Shown piece by piece: positions 1 to 6,644 of a stretch of DNA of 10,607 nucleotides; the stretch's first letter is position 1; every line of letters begins with the position of its first letter. The stretch is from Colimorpha sp034178965 (GTDB lineage Bacteria > Bacteroidota > Bacteroidia > Bacteroidales > P3). The DNA lies in NCBI GenBank assembly GCA_034178965.1, contig JAXFQM010000133.1, positions 1 through 10,607 of the forward strand, written 5' to 3'. Both the position numbers and the translations under genes were made by a program. The notes beneath the pieces were generated by a model. That model worked only from the letters and a program-made list of their open reading frames with translations. It ran no database searches and was not told the DNA's origin.

Positions 1-77
1 GCCCTTCTGCATACATTCTGATAATGGTTGAGCGGGCTCGAAAATGAGATGTCTTTGTGCTTACTTGTAAACATTTG

Positions 78-110
78 CAAAGATACTCATTTTTCAGCCA
101 CTTGACCAAA
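78..110 (-). promoter_or_regulatory. Leftward Bacteroidetes-type promoter
   Basis: Read on the minus strand, TTTG (110-107) and TATCTTTG (85-78) are 21 bases apart, which matches the Bacteroidetes primary-sigma consensus TTTG-N19-21-TAnnTTTG. Transcription would start near 70 and run leftward out of the window. Two minus-strand ATGs lie at the edge (positions 16 and 12), so the gene it serves would lie almost wholly outside and cannot be named. The match is seen directly; promoter activity is inferred. Confidence 0.6.
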
Positions 111-160
111 TTTTAATAGTTAAAAATAATTAAATAAAACACTAATAATCAACTGGTTAA

Positions 161-577
161 ATTATTAATTTCCGAAGTATTGATTTGTACAACCTTACAA
201 AAACCAGTGTGCTCAGTATCGACTACTTTCACGACGTCAAGTCCCTTTATCACGACTGTAGCATTTTTGGAGACAAAGAGTACATCAAAGCATCAGTTCA
301 ACTATATCTTATTAGAAACGGCCACCAAAACAGGAGTGTTCGTACCGTTTGAACTAGAAGAACTGGAATTTGGCCTATATACCTTATTACCAAGACGAGA
401 AGGGGGATAGAGACTGTGTACTCTCAACTTTGCGATCAGTTTATGGTGACACGAAACGATACAAAACAAACCGAAGAACTGTTTGCCAAAATCACTGACA
501 AAATCATTACGCAAACCATCGCTCAAAATATTAACCACCAAACAATCATCCGATTGGCTGGTTCAAGTATACTCTAG
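161..577 (+). pseudogene. IS982-family-like transposase, C-terminal relic with frameshifts
   Basis: This is the decayed end of a DDE transposase, recognised by piecing reading frames together. From 161 one frame reads through SIDYFHDVK and HDCSIFGDKEYIKASVQL, the pattern around the second catalytic Asp of IS982-type enzymes (GDKxY). Around 308-311 the similarity moves to another frame (LLETA, then VFVPF). It returns to the first frame by about 374 with TKTRRGIETVYSQLCDQF, which includes the R-x-x-E-T block carrying the catalytic Glu. It ends at the TAG at 575-577. A stop (350-352) lies between the blocks in the first frame. The N-terminal half, including the first Asp, is absent; a stop at 158-160 precedes the relic. 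No terminal inverted repeats were found. The family call rests on remembered motif order, not on a search. Nothing here should encode a working enzyme. Confidence 0.7.
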
Positions 578-649
578 AGATAAATATTAATCCTGACAAC
601 AGATAAAAAAGTGACACATTAGGGACGCCGAAACTTTGTTCACAGCCTT

Positions 650-677
650 GGACTTTTTTAGGAAAAGTCCGTTTTTT
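650..677 (+). terminator. Rho-independent terminator upstream of the EF-G paralogue
   Basis: GGACTTTT (650-657) pairs perfectly with AAAAGTCC (663-670) around a 5-base loop, followed by G and six T (672-677). The T-run is on the + strand side, so it would stop rightward transcription from the transposase relic or beyond. Its T-run overlaps the TTTG that could be the -33 box of the next promoter. Confidence 0.75.
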
Positions 678-708
678 GCCGCCATATTATTTTTTTTTCG
701 TATTTTTG
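675..708 (+). promoter_or_regulatory. Promoter of the EF-G paralogue gene
   Basis: TATTTTTG (701-708) fits the Bacteroidetes -7 consensus TAnnTTTG. TTTG at 675-678 lies 22 bases upstream, slightly longer than the usual 19-21. Transcription would start near 713-716, giving a 5' UTR of about 85-90 bases that contains a small hairpin with a GTGGC stem (726-738). There is no Shine-Dalgarno sequence before the start codon, as is usual in this phylum. Confidence 0.55.
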
Positions 709-785
709 CAATCTGAACCCAAGTGGTGGCAATGCCGCTTTGTGTGTTTAACAACCTATGTATAAAAGAAATAATAAGAAAAATT

Positions 786-799
786 AATATAGCTATATT
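786..799. repeat. Perfect 14-base palindrome just before the EF-G paralogue start
   Basis: AATATAGCTATATT is a perfect inverted repeat ending 2 bases before the ATG at 802. It lies about 80 bases downstream of the predicted -7 box, so it would be in the 5' UTR near the ribosome footprint. It could be an operator, an AU-rich RNA hairpin affecting initiation, or chance in AT-rich DNA. Confidence 0.4.
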
Positions 800-801
800 C
801 A

Positions 802-2934
802 ATGAAAGTTTATCAGACCACCGACATCCGAAACATCGCCATAGTGGGCGGTGCCAAATCGGGCAAGACCACCATGGCCGAAGCTATGGCCTATTGCGGC
901 GGCGTTATCAACCGCCGTGGAACCATAGAAGACAAGAACACCATCAGCGACTATCGCGACATTGAGACCGCCAAGGGCTACAGCGTGCGCACCACCCTGC
1001 TGTACAGCGAATTTGGCGGCAAGAAAATCAATATACTCGACGTTCCGGGCTTCGCCGACTTCCAGGGCGAACTGGATGCTGCCTTCAATGTGGTAGAGGC
1101 CGCCATCGTTACCGTGAACGCGCAAAACGCCATAGAAGTGGGCACGGAACTGGCCTACCGCTATGGCCAACAACTGGGCACGCCCCTCATCTTTGACATC
1201 AACCATACCGATGCCGAAAAGGCCAACTTCGATGATGCCGTGCACCAGCTGAAAGACTACTTTGGCAACAAATGCGCCGTGCTACAGTTCCCCGTGAACC
1301 CAGGGCTGGGCTTCAACGCCATCATCGACATCGTTTTGAACAAACAACTCAAGTTCAATGGCGACAAAGTGGAAGAAAGCGACATTCCCGCCGAATTTGC
1401 CGACAAAGCAGCCGAGTTGCGCAACGCGCTTGTGGAAGAGGCTGCGGCAGCCGATGATGCCTTGATGGAAAAATACTTTGAAAACGGCGACCTCTCGGCA
1501 GAAGACTTGAGCAAAGCACTCAAACTCGCCATCGCCAAACACGACCTCTACCCCATCCTTTGCACCAGCGCCAAGCAAAACATGGGCGTGGCGCGCCTAC
1601 TGCAATTTGTGTGCGACAACGTTTGCGCCCCCAATGAAATGCCCGTGGCAAAGAAAACCGTGGCCGGCAAGGAACTGAAAAACGACAGCAACAACCCTCC
1701 CGTGGCTTTCGCTTGGAAGAATGCCACCGTGGCACAGTTGGGCGAGATTACCTACCTGCGCATCTTCGACGGATTTTTGACCGAAGCCATGGACCTAATC
1801 AACAGTTCCAACCAAAGCAAGGAACGTTTGAGCCAACTGCTTGTGTGCGCTGGCAAAAACCGCCAACGCATCGAGAAAGTGGAAGCAGGCGACATCATTT
1901 GCACCATTAAGCTGAAAGATGTAAAAACCAACCAAACGCTCACCAGTGCAAAGAACACCGGCGACGTAGTGACGCCTATAGCATTCCCTGCGCCCGTGTA
2001 CACCGTAGCCGTGAAAGCCGCCAACAGCTCCGACGACGAGAAGGTGGGTGCCGCACTCAACGACTTGGTCAACACCGACCGCAGCCTCACACTGGAAAAC
2101 AGCCGCGAACTGCGACAAATCATCCTCGGCTGCCAAGGCGAACTGCACCTCAATACTGTGAAATGGTTCTTCGAAAACCAATATAAACTGGACGTGAACT
2201 TCACCACCCCGAACGTGCCCTACCGCGAAACCATCACCAAGGCCAGCGAAGCCATGTACCGCCACAAGAAACAGACGGGCGGCAGCGGCCAGTTCGGCGA
2301 AGTGCACATGATGATTGAGCCCTATTTCGACGGCATGCCCAACCAAACCAAATACCCCATCCGCGACACGCAGGAATATCCGCTGGAATGGGGCGGCAAG
2401 TTGGTGTTCAACAACTGCATCGTAGGCGGATCCATCGATGCCCGTTTCATGCCCGCCATTCTGAAAGGCATCATGGAAAAGATGGAACAAGGCCCCCTCA
2501 CCGGCAGCTATGCGCGCGACATCGTCGTGAACGTATACGACGGCAAGATGCACCCCGTGGACAGCAACGAGACCGCCTTTAAGGTGGCTGGACGCACCGC
2601 TTTCCGCGAGGCTTTCAAAAACGCCAACCCCAAAATCATGGAACCCATATACGATGTGGCGGTGACGGTTCCCACCGAAAACATGGGCAACGTGATGACA
2701 GACCTTCAGGGACGTCGCGCCATCGTCATGGGCATGGATGCCGAAGGCAAGTACACCACACTGAAAGCGCGTGTCCCCATCGCCGAAATGGCTCGCTACA
2801 GCACCTCGCTGAGCAGCCTCACCAGCGGACGTGGCACCTATAAGATGAAGTATGCCGAATACCAGCAAGTGCCTACAGACGTGCAGCAGGCCTTGCTTAA
2901 AGCCTACGAAGAATCGCAGAGCGAAGAGGAATAA
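802..2934 (+). CDS. fusA2: Elongation factor G paralogue (EF-G2 type), altered GTPase motifs
   Basis: This 710-residue protein has the full EF-G architecture at normal length: G domain (about 8-280), domain II, then domains III-V. Its role should be ribosomal translocation. The P-loop is intact (G16 to T23, G21-K22-T23). Switch I RGITI is replaced by KGYSV (58-62). The usual DTPGHVDF is DVPGFADF (80-87), so Phe84 replaces the catalytic His. The usual NKxD is N134-H-T-D137. A G5-like SAKQNMGV follows near 256. Domain IV has YRETI and a normal tip region (HPVDSNETAFKVAG), so ribosome binding is likely kept. From memory, Bacteroides EF-G2 is reported to support translation without GTPase activity and to be induced by the Cur regulator on carbon limitation; applying that here is inference. 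The gene is monocistronic by layout, with its own promoter and a hairpin after it. The housekeeping fusA should be elsewhere. Confidence 0.9.
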   Translation: MKVYQTTDIRNIAIVGGAKSGKTTMAEAMAYCGGVINRRGTIEDKNTISDYRDIETAKGYSVRTTLLYSEFGGKKINILDVPGFADFQGELDAAFNVVEAAIVTVNAQNAIEVGTELAYRYGQQLGTPLIFDINHTDAEKANFDDAVHQLKDYFGNKCAVLQFPVNPGLGFNAIIDIVLNKQLKFNGDKVEESDIPAEFADKAAELRNALVEEAAAADDALMEKYFENGDLSAEDLSKALKLAIAKHDLYPILCTSAKQNMGVARLLQFVCDNVCAPNEMPVAKKTVAGKELKNDSNNPPVAFAWKNATVAQLGEITYLRIFDGFLTEAMDLINSSNQSKERLSQLLVCAGKNRQRIEKVEAGDIICTIKLKDVKTNQTLTSAKNTGDVVTPIAFPAPVYTVAVKAANSSDDEKVGAALNDLVNTDRSLTLENSRELRQIILGCQGELHLNTVKWFFENQYKLDVNFTTPNVPYRETITKASEAMYRHKKQTGGSGQFGEVHMMIEPYFDGMPNQTKYPIRDTQEYPLEWGGKLVFNNCIVGGSIDARFMPAILKGIMEKMEQGPLTGSYARDIVVNVYDGKMHPVDSNETAFKVAGRTAFREAFKNANPKIMEPIYDVAVTVPTENMGNVMTDLQGRRAIVMGMDAEGKYTTLKARVPIAEMARYSTSLSSLTSGRGTYKMKYAEYQQVPTDVQQALLKAYEESQSEEE

Positions 2935-2950
2935 TTCCTCGCTTCCAAGC

Positions 2951-2991
2951 AATAGGAATCTTGGGAATCTTCGACTCCTAAGATTCCTATT
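2951..2991. terminator. Long stem-loop after the EF-G paralogue, probable terminator
   Basis: AATAGGAATCTT (2951-2962) pairs perfectly with AAGATTCCTATT (2980-2991), with a 17-base loop that can extend the stem slightly through GGG/CTCC. It starts 16 bases after the stop codon. No clear U-run follows, so it may be a weak terminator, a bidirectional one, or an mRNA 3'-end stabiliser. GGAATCTT is also directly repeated inside it. Confidence 0.5.
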
Positions 2992-3006
2992 ACTATAAGA
3001 AAACGC

Positions 3007-3034
3007 TTGCACCCTAGCCTCGCAACCTATATTG
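3007..3034 (+). promoter_or_regulatory. Weak candidate promoter for the rpoN operon
   Basis: TTG (3007-3009) and TATATTG (3028-3034) are 18 bases apart and partly resemble the Bacteroidetes consensus. No better match occurs in the 71 bases between the hairpin and the rpoN start. The operon needs a promoter, or read-through from the EF-G paralogue gene, but this particular one is poorly supported. Confidence 0.25.
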
Positions 3035-3062
3035 TTTAACCCTATAATCCTCATCTATTATC

Positions 3063-4532
3063 ATGGCACCCCAAGGACTGACCTTAAAACAGCAGCAGAA
3101 ACTCACCCCCATGCAAGTCATGCTGATGCACATGCTGCAAATGCCCGTCTCTATGCTTGAGCAGGCGGTGAAGGAAGAGATGGAACGCAACCCCCTTTTA
3201 GAAGAAGAGGGTCACGACGAAACAGCCACACCCGACATAGACCACTATGAGGAAACTGCGGAAAACGATAGTGAAGAGGCTGCTGACAACCACGAACTGG
3301 ACCTCGACGAGGCCTTTTCATCGGACGACGACTACGACTATCGCGAAAGGGAAGAATACGACCCCAACCAAGAGGACCGGCAACTCATCATCTCGGACGA
3401 CATCTCCTTCCTCGACAGCCTGCAAAGCCAACTAGGGCTGAAGAACCTATCAGACAGACAACGTGCCATCACCGACGAACTAATTGGCAGCATAGACAAC
3501 GCTGGCTACTTGAGCCGCTCTATAGATTTAATAGAAAACGACTTGGCTTTTAGGCACGGCATGGAGGTCACCAAAGAGGAAATGGAAGAGGCACTGCGTT
3601 TGGTACAAAGTCTCGACCCTGCCGGCGTGGGCGCACGCAACCTACAGGAGTGTCTGTCCATACAGTTGCACCGCCTGGACAAGCCTAACCCGGCGGAACA
3701 ACTGGCCACCACAATAGTGGACCAACACTTCGACAACTTCTCTGAAAGGCATTACAACGCCCTGCAGCAAGCCCTCACGGTGGACGAACAGACGCTGGAA
3801 GAGGCCATCGCGGCCATCCGCCGCCTTAATCCCAAGCCTGGGTCCGACTTTGCGGACGCTTCGGCCACGGCAACGGGACTCACGGAACCCGACTTCATCG
3901 TAACCCGAAACGGAGGCACACTCTCTTTTATATTGGCGGAAAACAACATGCCCCGCCTGCGAGTAAGCAACTACTATCTCGACATGCTGAAAGAGATGGC
4001 CACGAACAAAAAACCAAGCCTTGAGGAGAAAGACACCCTCAAATTTCTCCGCACAAAAAGCGATTCGGCACAAATGTTTATTGGCGCCTTACAACAGCGC
4101 TACCACACACTCACCGTGACGATGGATGCCATCCTGAACTACCAATACAACTATTTCTTGAGCGGCGACCCCCTTCAACTAAAGCCCATGCGCCTAAAAG
4201 ACATATCCGTGCGCACGGAACTGGACATTTCAACCATATCGCGCGTGGTGAACCAAAAATATGTGCAGACAGAGTTCGGCACGTTCCTGCTAAAGGAAAT
4301 TTTCACAAGCGCCGTCAACAACAAGGCCGGCGAGGCGGTATCCTCGGATGTCATTCGCCAACACATACAGGAAGCCATTGAGGCAGAAAACAAGCGCGCT
4401 CCCTTAAGCGACGAAGCCCTGGTGAAGATGCTGCACGACAAGGGCATCGATGTGGCACGCCGCACAGTGGCAAAATACCGAAGCTTACTGGACATTCCCA
4501 CGGCTCGCATGAGGAAAGGGCTAAAACGATGA
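3063..4532 (+). CDS. rpoN: RNA polymerase sigma-54 factor
   Basis: This 489-residue protein directs core RNA polymerase to -24/-12 promoters that need an ATP-driven enhancer-binding activator. Region I is at the N-terminus (about 5-48): a Gln/Leu/Met-rich segment ending in ERNPLLEEE. Region II (about 50-107) is a strongly acidic linker, including DEAFSSDDDYDYREREEYD. The core-binding region follows with IGSIDNAGYL (141-150) and SLDPAGVGARNLQECL. A helix-turn-helix (about 378-397, LKDISVRTELDISTISRVVN) leads to the diagnostic RpoN box ARRTVAKYR (465-473). Length and domain order are typical and nothing is missing. It is the first gene of a packed cluster and overlaps the next gene by 4 bases (ATGA), suggesting translational coupling. 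No enhancer-binding activator is encoded in the window, so its targets are unknown. Confidence 0.96.
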   Translation: MAPQGLTLKQQQKLTPMQVMLMHMLQMPVSMLEQAVKEEMERNPLLEEEGHDETATPDIDHYEETAENDSEEAADNHELDLDEAFSSDDDYDYREREEYDPNQEDRQLIISDDISFLDSLQSQLGLKNLSDRQRAITDELIGSIDNAGYLSRSIDLIENDLAFRHGMEVTKEEMEEALRLVQSLDPAGVGARNLQECLSIQLHRLDKPNPAEQLATTIVDQHFDNFSERHYNALQQALTVDEQTLEEAIAAIRRLNPKPGSDFADASATATGLTEPDFIVTRNGGTLSFILAENNMPRLRVSNYYLDMLKEMATNKKPSLEEKDTLKFLRTKSDSAQMFIGALQQRYHTLTVTMDAILNYQYNYFLSGDPLQLKPMRLKDISVRTELDISTISRVVNQKYVQTEFGTFLLKEIFTSAVNNKAGEAVSSDVIRQHIQEAIEAENKRAPLSDEALVKMLHDKGIDVARRTVAKYRSLLDIPTARMRKGLKR

Positions 4533-5146
4533 CACACAAATCATCTTCGCTACGAATGGCACACTGGGTGCAACGAGCAACGAAACAATTCCTGGACATC
4601 GTTTTGCACCCGTTAGCCATCTACACATTCCTCACCATCTACTCTTTTCCCCCCATGGCTCGATGGATTGGGCTGGTATTGGGATTTGTGGCTCCCGTAA
4701 CCATCGGTCTTGTGATGCAAAAAACAAAGAAGATAAAATCCTATTGGAGCGCCAACAGCACGCACGACCGACGCTTGCTCATCTTGGTGAACCTCATCTT
4801 CTACACCTCGCTGCTCACTTTCTGCAACGGCATCGGCATACCACCCATCATCAAAGTAGTGCCGCTTATCACATTGGTGGTCTTGGTGGCAACATGGGTC
4901 CTTATTATTTTCCCATGGGGGGATGTGAACGGCCATTTTGTAGCACTCACAATGCTTATCACTTACCTTACCCTATTGACCTTCAAAATTGGGCTCAACC
5001 TTGCGCTGCCAGCCATAGCAGCCATCGTGCTTATGGGCATCAAGTCCTACCTTTGGATGGAAGAATCTAGCATGACCGTCCGCTCGCTTCTGATGAGCAC
5101 CTTGCTGGGCCTGACAGTCACCATTTCTTGCTTTTTATTCCTTTAA
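4529..5146 (+). CDS. Polytopic membrane protein, possibly PAP2-related
   Basis: This 205-residue protein is very hydrophobic, with about seven likely membrane segments (roughly 22-40, 46-63, 83-99, 108-128, 135-152, 157-174 and 185-205). I do not recognise a firm family. The stretch THDRRLLILVN before a membrane segment, and the later WGDVNGHF (130-137) with a Gly-His pair, resemble small Bacteroidetes membrane proteins distantly related to PAP2 phosphatases. The full phosphatase signature (KxxxxxxRP, PSGH, SRxxxxxHxxxD) is not present, so no enzymatic role is claimed. The start at 4529 is chosen because it overlaps the rpoN stop by 4 bases; Met10 (4556) is the alternative. The peptidase gene begins 5 bases after its stop, so the three genes are almost certainly co-transcribed. 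Confidence 0.8.
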   Translation: MTHKSSSLRMAHWVQRATKQFLDIVLHPLAIYTFLTIYSFPPMARWIGLVLGFVAPVTIGLVMQKTKKIKSYWSANSTHDRRLLILVNLIFYTSLLTFCNGIGIPPIIKVVPLITLVVLVATWVLIIFPWGDVNGHFVALTMLITYLTLLTFKIGLNLALPAIAAIVLMGIKSYLWMEESSMTVRSLLMSTLLGLTVTISCFLFL

Positions 5147-5151
5147 CGCAC

Positions 5152-6093
5152 ATGCAGAAACTACCTTTCTTTCTATTGCTGCTCACCTGTTCCTCCGTTC
5201 TTTCCCAAAACAATAACAACCTCCGCGATTCGCTGGTGCAGTGCCAAAGGCGCTGCCAAAAAATAAACCCCCTGACCGTAGACACCGCGCTGCGCGATGC
5301 CGACGAGGCTATCGACCTCTTCTACAATATGTCCAACCACACGCCTGCAAGCATGTGGTATGGCGACAACTTCTCCTCACACAAGGTGAAAACCCGCGTT
5401 TTCCCCGTGGACTCGCTGCCCGATGAGATTCACCTGAAACTGGTTCAAAATCCCGAGGACTTTTGCTTTCCCGCGAAAGGTTGCATCAATTCTCCCTATG
5501 GATGGCGATGGGGAAGAGCCCATCGCGGCGTAGACATCAACCTCAAGACTGGTGACCCCATTTATGCCGCCTTTGGGGGCGTGGTGCGAGTGGCATGCTC
5601 TATGGGAGGATATGGCAACGTAATCGTGGTGCGCCATTACAATGGCCTGGAAACGGTGTATGGTCATTTGAGCAAAATCAAGGTGAAGCCACGCCAAATC
5701 GTGAAGGCTGGCGACGTCATCGGCTTGGGAGGCAGCACCGGACACAGCACCGGGCCCCATCTGCATTTCGAAGTGCGCTTCCAATACGAAACCTTTGACC
5801 CCGAATGGATTCTCGACTTCAAGACCTATTCGCTCCGCACACGCCGCCTGCGGCTGGACAAGACTTATTTCGGCGTCACTTGCCCGCGTGGCAATAAGGC
5901 CGTGGCATACAAGGCCGATGCCAGTTACGTGAAAGAACGCCCCATAAAGAAACAAGAGGCCTACTATGTGGTGAAGCCATACGAGACCTGGGAAGACGTG
6001 GCCATACGCCACAGCACTTCCGTGGAGGAACTGAAAAAGTTAAACCCCGAGGTGCCCCGTATATACGAGGGGTTGAAAATAAGAGTAAGATAA
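5152..6093 (+). CDS. Secreted M23 metallopeptidase with C-terminal LysM domain
   Basis: This is a predicted peptidoglycan endopeptidase acting in the periplasm. The start at 5152 is preferred over the in-frame 5128 because it avoids overlap with the previous gene and gives a clean signal peptide (MQKLPFF, then LLLLTCSSVLS, cleavage near residue 18), for a 313-residue product. The M23 (LytM-type) domain spans about 110-215 and keeps the residues expected of an active zinc enzyme: H124 and D128 (HRGVD), H172 (YGHL), and H203 and H205 (GPHLHFE). A LysM-like repeat at about 271-312 (YYVVKPYETWEDVAIRHSTS through the NP and GLKIRVR end) should bind glycan. The segment between signal and catalytic domain (20-110) is unrecognised. 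Bacteroidetes commonly carry M23 proteins with LysM. Its neighbours give no specific substrate; it may trim septal or lateral-wall peptidoglycan. Confidence 0.92.
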   Translation: MQKLPFFLLLLTCSSVLSQNNNNLRDSLVQCQRRCQKINPLTVDTALRDADEAIDLFYNMSNHTPASMWYGDNFSSHKVKTRVFPVDSLPDEIHLKLVQNPEDFCFPAKGCINSPYGWRWGRAHRGVDINLKTGDPIYAAFGGVVRVACSMGGYGNVIVVRHYNGLETVYGHLSKIKVKPRQIVKAGDVIGLGGSTGHSTGPHLHFEVRFQYETFDPEWILDFKTYSLRTRRLRLDKTYFGVTCPRGNKAVAYKADASYVKERPIKKQEAYYVVKPYETWEDVAIRHSTSVEELKKLNPEVPRIYEGLKIRVR

Positions 6094-6128
6094 CACCTAA
6101 TTTTAAAACGCATAAGGAACCCTGCACC

Positions 6129-6644
6129 ATGGAGAAAAAAAACAACCTATCTGAATACAACTCCGCATCCATACCCAGCGCAAAAGAGATGCGCATTGGC
6201 ATTGTTGTAGCCGAATGGAACCCCGAAATCACTGACGCTTTGTTGCACGGCGCAACGGAAACGCTGCTGCAGCATGGCATGAAGGCAGAGAATATGACTG
6301 TAACGCATGTACCAGGCAGCTATGAACTGACCGCCGGCGCCGCTTTTCAGCTGCGCCACCTTCACTTGGATGCCGTCATTTGCCTTGGCTGCGTGATACA
6401 AGGCGAAACGCGCCACTTCGAGTTTATTTGCCAAGCCGTCTCACAAGGGCTGACCCACTTGGCACTGCAAGAAAACAGGCCCGTCATTTTCGGCCTGCTT
6501 ACCACCAACGACATGCAACAGGCCCGCGAACGCAGCGGCGGCAAGCATGGCAACAAGGGAGTGGAATGCGCCGTTACGGCCATCAAGATGGTTCAGGCAC
6601 AACGCGATATTTTGGAACAAGGCAACAAACAAAAACGCTCATGA
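6129..6644 (+). CDS. ribH: 6,7-dimethyl-8-ribityllumazine synthase
   Basis: This enzyme condenses 5-amino-6-ribitylaminouracil with 3,4-dihydroxy-2-butanone 4-phosphate, the penultimate step of riboflavin synthesis, and normally assembles into pentamers or 60-subunit capsids. Family residues are visible: W30-N31 in the substrate pocket, VPGSYEL (61-67), IQGETRHFE (90-98, with H96 as the likely catalytic His), LLTTND (123-128), and R135 followed by GGKHGNKG (137-144), the phosphate-binding segment. The 171-residue length includes an N-terminal extension of about 20 residues compared with the E. coli enzyme. The start at 6129 is the first ATG after a 35-base gap. There is no FMN riboswitch and no other rib gene here. 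The stop overlaps the fmt start by 4 bases (ATGA). Confidence 0.96.
   Translation: MEKKNNLSEYNSASIPSAKEMRIGIVVAEWNPEITDALLHGATETLLQHGMKAENMTVTHVPGSYELTAGAAFQLRHLHLDAVICLGCVIQGETRHFEFICQAVSQGLTHLALQENRPVIFGLLTTNDMQQARERSGGKHGNKGVECAVTAIKMVQAQRDILEQGNKQKRS

Noticed and set aside
1..16. Possible start of a leftward gene (minus-strand ATG at 16 or 12)
   Set aside because: Only four or five codons are inside the window and two frames compete; no product can be supported. The leftward promoter is listed instead.
180..410. 76-residue + strand ORF
   Set aside because: Its middle holds one frame-shifted segment of the transposase relic; it is not an independent gene.
1795..3054. Long minus-strand ORF of 419 residues
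   Set aside because: It is the antisense shadow of the EF-G paralogue, caused by GC-biased third positions. It has no motif, and the opposite strand is a certain gene.
5128..5151. Earlier in-frame start of the M23 peptidase
   Set aside because: It would overlap the previous gene and place extra residues ahead of a clean signal peptide that starts at 5152.
6380..6640. Upstream in-frame extension of fmt giving 403 residues
   Set aside because: This part lies entirely in ribH in another frame; the canonical Fmt N-terminus begins at 6641, overlapping the ribH stop by 4 bases.
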